A stretch of DNA of 64,000 nucleotides from assembly GCA_041398605.1 (NCBI GenBank), contig JAWKUK010000007.1:62001-126000 (forward strand), read 5' to 3'. The translations under genes and the position numbers were made by a program. The notes beneath the pieces were generated by a model. It was not told where the DNA came from, ran no database searches, and saw only the letters and a program-made list of their open reading frames with translations. This document shows positions 24,716 to 33,893 of the stretch, piece by piece. Numbering within the stretch: the first letter of the stretch is position 1; each line of letters opens with the position of its first letter. Origin of the DNA: JAWKUK01 sp041398605. Lineage in GTDB: Bacteria; Planctomycetota; UBA1135; GCA-002686595.

Positions 24716-26401
24716 TCACTCGAACAGGACCTCGACCGCGTCCGTGAAGTTGGACGTCGTCGCAGGGTTCGCGTCGCGGAACCACCCTTGGAACGCCCAG
24801 CGCTCCCCTACGGCGACCGCGACCGATGGCGCGACCGGCATCGACAACGTATTGACGTTCAATGCGAACGTGCCCGCTGTGCCCGAGGCCAAGACCGGGC
24901 CGAAGCGGCCGACCGTGCCCCCGACGCACAGCACGCCTTGGGATCCACCAGCGCCCGGAACGAGCGCCCGAGCCTTGCTCGTGATGAACAGGCCGAACGT
25001 CAAGGTCGGCAGGTTCTGCGCAAGGAGCTCGAGCGGCTTGCCGCCGGCCACCGGGAATCCGGACACGTAGATCTCCGCTGGGAGCCCCGTTGAATTTTGG
25101 ACCGCCGGTGAACAGTAGCGCTCTCCGAGTCTGCGCCCCTTCACGCTCAGCAGGCCGTAAGCAAAGTTCGGCTGCGGTGTCGGCCTTAAGGTCGCAATGA
25201 CCGTCAGCGTGCCGTCGGGCTCCAGCTCATACCGATTGGTGTTGCCCGCATTCAAGCTCAAGCTCGACCCTGGGTCGACCGCGCCATCTCCGTCGCCGTC
25301 GTATTCCGTCGCGTTCGTGATCACCACTTCGCCGTCGACGACGTAGTAGAGGGTGCCGCCGGCCTCCAGGTAGAGCGAGCGCCGCTCGCCGGCTGCCTGC
25401 AGCGTCAACAGATCGTCGATCGGACCGAGCCCAGCGTAGGTGTCTCCGGTTCGGAGTATGACGGCGCCATTCTCAATCCACGCCCGGCCCGGACCCTGCA
25501 CCGCATCGTCGAAGTCGACGAGGACTGCCCAATTCCCCTGATCGTCAACGTAGGGGACCTGAAAGTTGCCGCCCCAGGTGCCGTTCGGGGTAATGAAGGC
25601 CGGGACGGGGCGATCAGACTCGACCGGCAGCCCGCCGATCATGAGCGGGAGCCCATCGAGCACGATGCCGCGCGGGGTCGACGCTGCGTTGAGGTTGACG
25701 ACCGCGAGCCAATGGGTCTCGCTGGGCGAGACCGCGACGAAGCGATCTGCGTCTCGGACGGGCGTCGCGCTGAGGCGGCGACTGAACCCAAGCAGCTGCG
25801 TGCGCCCGACCAAGAGCGGCTGCGTCGACGTGCTCTTCCACAGGCTATAGGTCGTGGTGGTTGAGCCCACCGCGCGCAGGCCGCCCTGAAAGATGACACC
25901 GCCTAGGGGGAGGCCACCGAAGCCGTTCAGACCGGGGTTCACCCAAACGTCTCCGCCCGCGCCTGGAGCCGGGTCACCTTCGAGGGCGATGAGCGTGTCT
26001 TCGAGCCAGAGGGCATCGAGGTTGCTGCCCGTTGCGCTGCGGCAGAGCGCTGTGTAGCAAACGGCACCGTTGCCGTCGATCGAAGGGTTGTACCCGATGG
26101 AGTCCTGGATCACGCCGCCGAAGGTGCCCCTGACACGCAGCACACCTGGCGCCTCGCCCTGGCGCGAGCCCCAGAGCAGGGGCCCCGTGGCCGCGCCCGT
26201 GGTGACGGGGCGGACGGGCGCCACGCGGCCGCCGCGGCGGTTTGCGCGAAGCCGTTCGACGCCCTCGATGACGTAGCTCGAGCCCTGGTAGTCAAGGACG
26301 TCCCCAACCTGCAGCACGGCGGTTGGAACCTGCGCCTGGCCCGCGTTCTGCAGGATGGCAAGGAGCGCGAGGGCGCCGAGTTGAGTGCGGGTCATCATCA
26401 T
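24716..26401 (-). CDS. Secreted protein with ALEGDPAPG-type repeats and C-terminal NSTG/GETW domain
   Basis: 561 residues from the first of three consecutive ATGs (26401, 26398, 26395), giving MMMTRTQLGALALLAILQNAGQAQ as signal peptide; the open frame upstream has no leader character. The body (residues ~25-410) includes LIALEGDPAPGAGGDVW, a later RTGDTYAGLG and a DGDGDGAVDPG calcium-loop-like segment. It resembles the tandem-repeat domain of many planctomycete secreted proteins whose role is unknown. The last ~140 residues are the NSTG/GETW domain (RYCSPAVQNSTG, GGSQGVLCVGGTVGRF, GERWAFQGWFRD, terminal VEVLFE). Note GERW in place of GETW. Confidence 0.82.
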   Translation of the reverse strand: MMMTRTQLGALALLAILQNAGQAQVPTAVLQVGDVLDYQGSSYVIEGVERLRANRRGGRVAPVRPVTTGAATGPLLWGSRQGEAPGVLRVRGTFGGVIQDSIGYNPSIDGNGAVCYTALCRSATGSNLDALWLEDTLIALEGDPAPGAGGDVWVNPGLNGFGGLPLGGVIFQGGLRAVGSTTTTYSLWKSTSTQPLLVGRTQLLGFSRRLSATPVRDADRFVAVSPSETHWLAVVNLNAASTPRGIVLDGLPLMIGGLPVESDRPVPAFITPNGTWGGNFQVPYVDDQGNWAVLVDFDDAVQGPGRAWIENGAVILRTGDTYAGLGPIDDLLTLQAAGERRSLYLEAGGTLYYVVDGEVVITNATEYDGDGDGAVDPGSSLSLNAGNTNRYELEPDGTLTVIATLRPTPQPNFAYGLLSVKGRRLGERYCSPAVQNSTGLPAEIYVSGFPVAGGKPLELLAQNLPTLTFGLFITSKARALVPGAGGSQGVLCVGGTVGRFGPVLASGTAGTFALNVNTLSMPVAPSVAVAVGERWAFQGWFRDANPATTSNFTDAVEVLFE

Positions 26402-26742
26402 GGAGGGCTTGGCCGTTGAGGCTGCGGATGGCGCGCTCGCCGACAGGCAAGGCGCATGGAGAGAGGCGGCGACCTGCGGCCGGTTCGGCGTCGAAAGTCC
26501 CGAATCCCGCGCGTCCTCGGCATCCAGCGGACGCACGCCGCGCACTCACGGGGTCCAGTCGTCGCCTGAGCGAGGGTACCCGCGCGAGCCCGCCCCCGCA
26601 GCGCCTGCTTGTCGCTCGCCGACAGAGTCGCAGTTCGAGCCGCCCGCGGAGGCGCGGTCCGCGGCGCCGCGGGACCCGGCCTCGCGCCGACACACACCGC
26701 TCAGGTGTCCGGCGTCGCCCGACTGTGGTAGGACATGACCGC
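26402..26742. other. Divergent intergenic region
   Basis: 341 bp between the minus-strand start at 26401 and the plus-strand start at 26743. It should carry both promoters. No gene and no clear operator was seen. Confidence 0.4.
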
Positions 26743-27192
26743 ATGTCGACCCTCTTCGATCCAGAGCAGAGCCTCGCCATGGTCCATCGGCTGCGCGCCC
26801 TCCGCCCCGACATGGCACCCCAATGGGGCAAGATGACGCCTGCGCAAGCGTGCGCGCATTGCCAAGTGGCGCTGAAGATCGCGCTCGGCGACCTGCAGTG
26901 GAAGCGGACGCTCGTCGGGCGGATCTTCGGCGGCCTCGGCAAGCGCATGGTGCTCGCGCCCAAGGACTTCGGCCGGAACATGCCGACGGACCCGCGCTTC
27001 ATCGTCAAAGACAACCGTGACCTCGACGTCGAGCGCGATGCGCTCGTCGCGCTGCTCCAACGCTTCACGGCGGCGGGGCCGGGCGGCATGCGCCGAGATC
27101 CGCACCCGTTCTTCGGGGTGCTCACACCGGCCGAGTGGGACACGCTGCAGTGGAAGCACCTCGACCACCACTTGCGGCAATTCGGAGCCTAA
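26743..27192 (+). CDS. DUF1569/DinB-like protein
   Basis: 149 residues from ATG 26743 (MSTLFDPEQSLAMVHRLRAL). It matches the DUF1569 family (DinB-like four-helix bundle) in length and in its motifs: MAPQWGKMTPAQACAHCQVALK near the N-terminus, GRNMPTDPRF in the middle, and HPFFGVLTPAEWDTLQWKH followed by LDHHLRQFG at the C-terminus. The conserved His residues (HCQ, HPF, KHLDHH) fit the metal-binding positions of DinB-like proteins. It is cytoplasmic with no signal. Members are linked to thiol or metal-dependent chemistry, but the reaction is not known. The next gene starts 153 bp downstream. Confidence 0.85.
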   Translation: MSTLFDPEQSLAMVHRLRALRPDMAPQWGKMTPAQACAHCQVALKIALGDLQWKRTLVGRIFGGLGKRMVLAPKDFGRNMPTDPRFIVKDNRDLDVERDALVALLQRFTAAGPGGMRRDPHPFFGVLTPAEWDTLQWKHLDHHLRQFGA

Positions 27193-27345
27193 GCGCGCCG
27201 TCGCCGCCCCCGGCCGCGAGCGCGCCGCGCATTCGATACGAGCCCGACAGGCGCGCGAGCATGACCCATCTCCGTCGAGCGAAGCGTCGCGCCGGCGCCG
27301 CGGCTATCATCGCCGCGACGCTGCGCGACGCGCTGCCGCCCCGCG

Positions 27346-28056
27346 ATGTTGACCCTCCTTGTCCGGCCGGCTGCTTTCGAACATGCGCCGCTGCGGGTCG
27401 TTTGGATCTCCGGCGCGAGCGATCCGCGCGCGTGCGGGCTCAGCGACGCGCAGGCGGCGCTCTTGCGCGCTTGCGCGGCCGACGACAGCGTCGCGACGAA
27501 CTTCCCCTTCGTCGCGGGTCGACCGGCGAGGGAGGTCCCGCTGTGGATCGCGTCCTTGTCCAATCTGGTTCAATTCCTGAGCGCCTCGACGCCGCTGTTC
27601 CGCTGGGCCGCGGCGCGCCACTGGCGCGCGCTCTGCGCGTCGTCCGAGCGCGTGCTCGTCATCGCTGGCTCGTGCGGCGCGCAGCTCCTGCGCGCGCTCG
27701 AGCGCGCGACGCCGCCCGGGGTCGAAGTCCGCGCCATCGCCCTCGGGCCGGTCGCATGGCGCGCGCCGGCGTGCCTCGAGGTCGCGCTCGTCGGTGAGCG
27801 AGACCGGATCGCGCGGCCGTTCGTGCGCGCTGGGGGCGGTGCGCGTGTCGTATCCGTCCCAGGCGTCGGGCACATGGACTATCTCGCCTCGGAGCTCGTG
27901 CTGGGCGCCGTGCGGGGTTGGGTCCGGGCGCACATGGAATCGTGGTCCGCTTCACGCGCAGCGCCAACGGCGCGCGCGACGGTCGCCGCGATGGCGTCAG
28001 CGCGTCAAGCGTCGATCGATGCGTCGTCCGCGACTTCATCTTGGGCAGCCCGATGA
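27346..28056 (+). CDS. Alpha/beta-hydrolase-like protein
   Basis: 236 residues. No family is recognised with confidence. The order of elements is hydrolase-like: an early strand (LRVVWISGASDPR), a strand-turn-helix VLVIAGSCGAQLLRAL resembling a nucleophile elbow with Cys in the nucleophile position (G-S-C-G-A), a strand near the acid position (VALVGERDRI) and a late GVGHMDYL that could supply the catalytic His. The last ~35 residues are Ala/Ser-rich and unlikely to fold. Its stop overlaps the start of the GT1 gene (ATGA, 28053-28056), so the two are probably translationally coupled. Confidence 0.7.
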   Translation: MLTLLVRPAAFEHAPLRVVWISGASDPRACGLSDAQAALLRACAADDSVATNFPFVAGRPAREVPLWIASLSNLVQFLSASTPLFRWAAARHWRALCASSERVLVIAGSCGAQLLRALERATPPGVEVRAIALGPVAWRAPACLEVALVGERDRIARPFVRAGGGARVVSVPGVGHMDYLASELVLGAVRGWVRAHMESWSASRAAPTARATVAAMASARQASIDASSATSSWAAR

Positions 28057-29480
28057 GCGCGCGCGCCGAGCTCGCGATCGACTGGGTCGCGCCGCCCTTC
28101 GCAGGCCACTTGTTCCCGATCGTCGCGTTGGCCGCAGGCCTCGCAGCGCGCGGCTTCACGCGCCAACGTGTGCTGTCGACGCCAGGCGCGTGCGACAGCG
28201 TGCAGGCGCAGCGTCTCGAGTTCGTGCCACTGCTCGCCGCGCGCGAGCATGAGGTCTCCTCGGTCGCGAACACCCCGGCGCGCGTCGGGTTCGCGCCCTG
28301 GCGGCTCTTGGCCCAACTGCGCCAGAACCTCGCCTTGTGCGGCGATATCCAGCGCGAGCTCGACGCGGTCTGGTCGCGCGCGCAGCCCGACGTCGTGATC
28401 GCGGACTTCACGCTGCCGTTCGCAGGGCACCTGGCGGAGGCGCGCGGCGCGCGGTGGTGGACTTCGATGCCGTCGCCGTGCGCGTTGGAGACCCGGCGCG
28501 GCACGCCGTCCTATCTCGGCGGCTGGATCGACCACGGCGCCGCGTGGTCGCGGCTCCGCGATCGCGCGGGCTGCTTAGCGGTGCGCGGGACGAAGCTGGC
28601 GCTCGGGCGCCTCGTGCGACACGAGCTCGCCGCGCTCGGCGTGCCGCGTCTCTACCGCGAAGACGGCACGGAGGTCGCCTACTCGCGCGAGCGCATCCTC
28701 GCGTTGGGCGCGCGTGAGTTTGAATTCGACCGCCCCGATTGGCCAGCCGCCGTCGAGTTCGTCGGGCCCGTGACGGCGAGCGCGCGAGCCGACGCGGAAG
28801 GCGCGCCTGACGCAGCGCTGACGCCTGTGCCTGGCCGCGAGCCCAGCTTCGAGCCTGGCCGTGTGCACATCCTCGTGTCGCTCGGGACGCACCTCGGCTG
28901 GGCGAAGGAGCGCGCGGTACGCGCGACGATCGCCGCGGCGCGCGCGCTCCCCGAGTGGCGCTTCCACTTCACGCGTGGGCGCGCCGGGCTCGACGCAGCC
29001 GAGCGTGACGACGTCGCCCTCGCTGACGCTCCGCCGAACTGGACGGCGTATGACTACGTCGCCTACGACCAGCACCTCGCGCGTTACGACGTCGCGTTGA
29101 TTCACGGCGGCACCGGCGTCACCTACGCGTGCCTCGAGCGCGGCATACCCATGCTGGTCTGGCCGCACGACTACGACCAGTTCGATCACGCGGCGCGGGT
29201 CGTGGCGTCGGGCGCGGGGCGCCGCTTCCGCGCGCGGCGGCTCGCGCAGGACCTCGTCGCGCTGAACGGCGGGTTGGCGCCAGCGCGGCGCCCGGGGGTA
29301 AGGACAGGGGGACGCCCGGGGGGCGGCCCGGGGGGACTCTCGGTCGAGCGCGATGCGGCCGCGCGTATGGGCGAGGCGCTGCGCGGCTACGATGCCGTCT
29401 CCGCGTTGGAGCGCCGCCTCGGCGCGCTCGTGGGTGAGGCTCCGTTGGAGCCCCGGCCTATCCCGCGCACAGCCCTCTGA
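28053..29480 (+). CDS. UDP-glycosyltransferase family 1 (MGT/CrtX-like)
   Basis: 475 residues. The ATG at 28053 overlaps the stop of the preceding gene by 4 bp. The N-terminal half has the GT-B acceptor-domain opening (WVAPPFAGHLFPIVALAAGLAARG). The C-terminal half carries the GT1 donor-binding signature (VALIHGGTGVTYACLERG, PMLVWPHDYDQFDHAARV, residues ~348-390). Family members transfer a sugar from a nucleotide sugar to small lipophilic acceptors such as carotenoids, macrolides or sterols; the acceptor cannot be told here. A Gly/Arg/Pro-rich insert (29291-29340) interrupts the C-terminal domain. The pterin dehydratase starts 7 bp downstream. Confidence 0.88.
   Translation: MSARAELAIDWVAPPFAGHLFPIVALAAGLAARGFTRQRVLSTPGACDSVQAQRLEFVPLLAAREHEVSSVANTPARVGFAPWRLLAQLRQNLALCGDIQRELDAVWSRAQPDVVIADFTLPFAGHLAEARGARWWTSMPSPCALETRRGTPSYLGGWIDHGAAWSRLRDRAGCLAVRGTKLALGRLVRHELAALGVPRLYREDGTEVAYSRERILALGAREFEFDRPDWPAAVEFVGPVTASARADAEGAPDAALTPVPGREPSFEPGRVHILVSLGTHLGWAKERAVRATIAAARALPEWRFHFTRGRAGLDAAERDDVALADAPPNWTAYDYVAYDQHLARYDVALIHGGTGVTYACLERGIPMLVWPHDYDQFDHAARVVASGAGRRFRARRLAQDLVALNGGLAPARRPGVRTGGRPGGGPGGLSVERDAAARMGEALRGYDAVSALERRLGALVGEAPLEPRPIPRTAL
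29291..29340 (+). repeat. G-rich in-frame insert in the GT1 gene
   Basis: A run of poly-G blocks (CCCGGGGGTAAGGACAGGGG and on) encodes ARRPGVRTGGRPGGGPGGLS between conserved parts of the GT-B C-terminal domain. Similar G/C runs occur at 33838-33858 and near the right end of the IS element (62100-62250). Confidence 0.45.
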
Positions 29481-29487
29481 GATCGAT

Positions 29488-29826
29488 ATGACCCGCGTCC
29501 CCGACCACGCCTCCAACCGCGCGCCCCGCCTCTCCGAGGACGACCTCCGCGCGCTCCTCGCGCAATTCCCGGACTGGTCGCGCGACGGGGCCTGGATCGA
29601 GCGCGTGGTCGAGGTGCGCGACTTTGCCGCGGCGCTGCGGCTCGTCAACTTGGTCGGCGCCGCTGCAGAGCGCGAGAACCATCACCCGGACCTCGCCATC
29701 TCGGGGTGGAACAAGGTCACGTTCCGGCTCTCGACGCACGACGCCGGCGGCCTCACAGGCAACGACTTCGTGCTCGCGCGTGAGATCGATGTGCTGATCG
29801 CGGTCGGCGGCGTCGCGCAGGCCTGA
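29488..29826 (+). CDS. phhB: Pterin-4a-carbinolamine dehydratase
   Basis: 112 residues from ATG 29488. It matches the PCD/DCoH family: RLSEDDLRALLAQFPDW at the start, the central ERENHHPDLAISGWNKVTFRL block with the catalytic His pair, and STHDAGGLTGNDFVLAREID near the end. The enzyme (EC 4.2.1.96) dehydrates 4a-hydroxytetrahydropterin, the by-product of aromatic amino acid hydroxylases; some bacterial members have other roles in pterin or molybdopterin metabolism. No phenylalanine hydroxylase is present in the window. It is closely spaced (7 bp) behind the GT1 gene and likely co-transcribed. Confidence 0.92.
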   Translation: MTRVPDHASNRAPRLSEDDLRALLAQFPDWSRDGAWIERVVEVRDFAAALRLVNLVGAAAERENHHPDLAISGWNKVTFRLSTHDAGGLTGNDFVLAREIDVLIAVGGVAQA

Positions 29827-29881
29827 GGACCGCGCGCGAGCGGTTTCGCTGGGCGCAAAAGCGTGCGACACTGTGGTCGCA

Positions 29882-32461
29882 ATGCATAGGAGCCCTGCGA
29901 CGAACGCCACCCGCGTCACCCTCGAGCGTCTCTTGGTCGCGACCGCGCTCGCCGCCGCTGCGAGCGCGCAGAACGGCGACCGCCAGGGAGAGGAGCAGCC
30001 GCCCCTGCCCCCGGACCTCGTCGTCCCGCCCGCGCCGGTCCTGTCGCCGACGGAGGCCCTCGCGAGCTTCGCATTGCACCCGGGCTTTCGCATCGAGCTG
30101 GTCGCCGCTGAGCCCCTGGTCGTCGACCCGGTGCAGATCGTGTTCGACGAGCGCGGCCGCCTGTGGGTCGTCGAGATGCGCGGCTACATGCCCGACGCGG
30201 ACGGCAAGGGCGAGCGCGAGCCCGTCGGGTGCATCGCGATCCTGACGGACACGGACCACGACGGCGTCTTCGACCAGCGCGAGGTGTTCATCGACGGCCT
30301 CGTCCTGCCGCGCTCGGTGCACCCGTGCGCGGGCGGCGCGCTCGTCGTCGCGCCCCCGCAGGTGCTGTTCCTGCGCGACGACGACGGCGACGGGAAGGTG
30401 GACACGCGCGAGCTGCTGGAGCCGCGCGTCGACGGCCTCGACAGCCCCGAGCACGCGATCAACGGGCTCGTCTACGGCCGTGACAACTGGTACCACCTGG
30501 CGAACTGGGGCGCGAAGTACCGGCGCGTCGGCGACAAGTGGACCGCGCGGCGGACGAACGGCGGCGGCCAGTGGGGGCTCTCGCAGGACGACGTCGGGCG
30601 GATGTTCTACAACACGAACTCCGACCCGCTGCGCGCAGACGTCGTGCCCTCGACGTACGCGCGCCGCAACCCGAACCAGCGCGGGTTCGTCGGCGCCAAT
30701 GTGCGGGTCGTGTCGGACATGTCGACGTGGCCGAGCCGCGTGACGCCGGGCGTGAACCGCGGGTACCAGAAGAACACGCTGCGTCCGGATTACCGGCTGA
30801 AGGACTTCACGGCCGCGTGCTCGCCGATCGTGTACCGCGGCGGCGCGCTCGGCGCGGACGTCGAGGGCGACGTGTTCGTCTGCGAGCCCGCTGCGAACCT
30901 CGTCAAGCGCTATCAGTTGCAGCCGGACGCCGATGGGATCGGGCTCGTCGGGAAAGGCGTCGTGCTGGAGAAGCGCGACTTCCTGACGTCGACCGACGAG
31001 CGCTTCCGGCCCGTCGCGGGCGCCACCGGTCCCGACGGCGGGCTGTACATCGCGGACTTCCAGCGCGGGATCCTGCAGCACCGGATCTTCATGACGTCGT
31101 TCCTGCGCAAGCAGGTGGATGAGCGCGGCCTCGCGACGCCCATCGGGCTCGGCCGCATCTACCGCATCGTGCGCGAGGACGCGCCGCTGCACGCCGCGCC
31201 GGACCTCGGCGAGGCGAGCTGGAGCGACCTCATCGCGGCCCTGTCGCACCCGAGCGGCGCGGTGCGCGACGCGGCCCAGCGCCTGTTCGTCGAGGACTAC
31301 GACGGCGAGGCGGACGTCGCTGCGAAGCTGCGCGAGGTCGCGCGCGCGGGGACGGATCCGCGCACGCGCGTGCACGCGCTCTGGGTGTTGGACGGCATCG
31401 AAGAGCTGACCGTCGAGGTCATCGGCGCGGCGCTGCGCGACGCAGACCCGCGGGTGCGGCATGCGGCGCTGTCGGTCGGCGAGGCGTGGCTCGGGCTGCA
31501 GGGCAACGACCTCGTCAACCAGGCGCTGCGCGTGGCGCTCGTCGACACGGACGCGTGGGTCCGGCACCAGGCGCTGTTGACCCTAGGCGCGGCGCAATCG
31601 GAGGCGGGCGAGATCGCGCTCGCCGCGGTCGCCGCCGGAGACCTCTCCAGCGCGATGACCCGCACAGCGTTGGTCTCCGGGCTCCGCTTCCGTGAGTGCG
31701 CCTTCCTCGATCGCATCGCGCTGGAGCCGCGCTGGCGTGAGTCCACACGCGGGCGCCCCGAGCTGCTGCGCGACCTCGCGGCGTGCATCGGCCGCGAGGG
31801 CCTCGGTGAGCACATCGAGCGGGTGCTCGCGCTCGCCCTCGATCCGCCCGGCGGCGCCGATTGGTGGCGCCGGCCGCTGCTCGAGGGGGTGCTCGCGGCG
31901 CGCCAGAAGGGGCCGACGGGCGAGCTGCGACCCCTGGCGCTGCAGCGGATCCCGCCGCCGCTCGAGGCGCGCGTCGAGCAGGCGCCCGCGGCCTACGTGG
32001 ACACGATCGCTGCCATCGAGCTCGGATGCACGTGGCCGGGCAAGCCGGGCGCGGAGGAGATCGTGCCGGTGCGCCCGTTGACCCCCGAGGAGACCGCGTG
32101 GTTCGACCGCGGCGCCGAGGTCTTCGCGGTCGTGTGCGCGACGTGTCACCAGACCCACGGCGGCGGTGAGCCTGGCAAAGCGCCATCGCTGCGCGGCTCG
32201 GAGTGGGCGCTCGGTGATCCGAAGCGCTTCACGAAGATCCTGCTGCACGGGCTCGGCGGGCCGATCGTCATCGACGGGGAGACGTGGGACCAAGAGATGC
32301 CGCGCTTCGAAGGCGCGCCCGCGGACCTCGCTGCTGTCGCGACGTTCGTGCGACGCTCGTGGGGGAACGGCGCGGAGCCGATCTCGCCGGCGCTCGTCGA
32401 CGAGGTGCGTCGAGCGACGAAGGGGCGCAGCCAGCCCTATACGGTGCGCGAGCTGCGTTGA
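29882..32461 (+). CDS. PVC-type membrane-bound dehydrogenase / HEAT / cytochrome c protein
   Basis: 859 residues from ATG 29882, with a signal peptide ending near AAAASAQ. Residues ~50-430 are a sugar-dehydrogenase-like propeller of the kind typical for Planctomycetes and Verrucomicrobia (FALHPGFRIELVAAEPLVVDP, FDERGRLWVVEMRGYMPDADG, YIADFQRGILQHRIF). Residues ~430-690 are HEAT repeats (AALSHPSGAVRDAAQRLFVED, ALRDADPRVRHAALSVGEAWLG). The C-terminus is a cytochrome c domain with haem motif CATCH (residue ~752) and a distal Met likely in EMPRFEG. It probably oxidises a sugar or alcohol in the periplasm and passes electrons to a cytochrome; the substrate is unknown. Confidence 0.92.
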   Translation: MHRSPATNATRVTLERLLVATALAAAASAQNGDRQGEEQPPLPPDLVVPPAPVLSPTEALASFALHPGFRIELVAAEPLVVDPVQIVFDERGRLWVVEMRGYMPDADGKGEREPVGCIAILTDTDHDGVFDQREVFIDGLVLPRSVHPCAGGALVVAPPQVLFLRDDDGDGKVDTRELLEPRVDGLDSPEHAINGLVYGRDNWYHLANWGAKYRRVGDKWTARRTNGGGQWGLSQDDVGRMFYNTNSDPLRADVVPSTYARRNPNQRGFVGANVRVVSDMSTWPSRVTPGVNRGYQKNTLRPDYRLKDFTAACSPIVYRGGALGADVEGDVFVCEPAANLVKRYQLQPDADGIGLVGKGVVLEKRDFLTSTDERFRPVAGATGPDGGLYIADFQRGILQHRIFMTSFLRKQVDERGLATPIGLGRIYRIVREDAPLHAAPDLGEASWSDLIAALSHPSGAVRDAAQRLFVEDYDGEADVAAKLREVARAGTDPRTRVHALWVLDGIEELTVEVIGAALRDADPRVRHAALSVGEAWLGLQGNDLVNQALRVALVDTDAWVRHQALLTLGAAQSEAGEIALAAVAAGDLSSAMTRTALVSGLRFRECAFLDRIALEPRWRESTRGRPELLRDLAACIGREGLGEHIERVLALALDPPGGADWWRRPLLEGVLAARQKGPTGELRPLALQRIPPPLEARVEQAPAAYVDTIAAIELGCTWPGKPGAEEIVPVRPLTPEETAWFDRGAEVFAVVCATCHQTHGGGEPGKAPSLRGSEWALGDPKRFTKILLHGLGGPIVIDGETWDQEMPRFEGAPADLAAVATFVRRSWGNGAEPISPALVDEVRRATKGRSQPYTVRELR

Positions 32462-32474
32462 TCGCAGCGTGTGG

Positions 32475-32518
32475 GAGGGCCCGGACGCTTACGCCTCTTG
32501 GCGAGCGTCCGGGCCCTC
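32475..32518. terminator. Bidirectional terminator hairpin
   Basis: A perfect 15-bp inverted repeat (GAGGGCCCGGACGCT / AGCGTCCGGGCCCTC) with a 14-nt loop, between the convergent cytochrome gene and leuB. It lacks a T-tract, but the stem is strong and well placed. Confidence 0.75.
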
Positions 32519-32555
32519 GTGTGCCGCGCGGCGTCCGCGCGTGACCGACTTGGGG

Positions 32556-33668
<1,113 letters not shown>

Positions 33669-33837
33669 CGATGGTGGTTCCTAGCCGGGCGCCCGCGTGC
33701 GTCGGAGTGACTTCGCTCGGGTCCCGGTGACCCCACAGGGTCGCCCCAAAGAGGCACCGAGGTCAACCGAGATCCGCGGGAGTCGGCCAACTCGTCGCAG
33801 GGCGAGACCCACGGGGTGCGGGGGGCACGCCTGGACT

Positions 33838-33858
33838 TGACCCCCCCGGGGGGGGTCA
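33838..33858. terminator. G/C-run palindrome downstream of the two-component operon
   Basis: TGA followed by 7 C, then 8 G and TCA: a near-perfect palindrome 36 bp after the end of the histidine kinase (minus strand) and 170 bp upstream of leuB. It may terminate the operon. The absence of a loop makes this uncertain. Confidence 0.35.
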
Positions 33859-33893
33859 CCGCCTCGCCGCCCGACGTGGCCGCGCGCGGGGGG

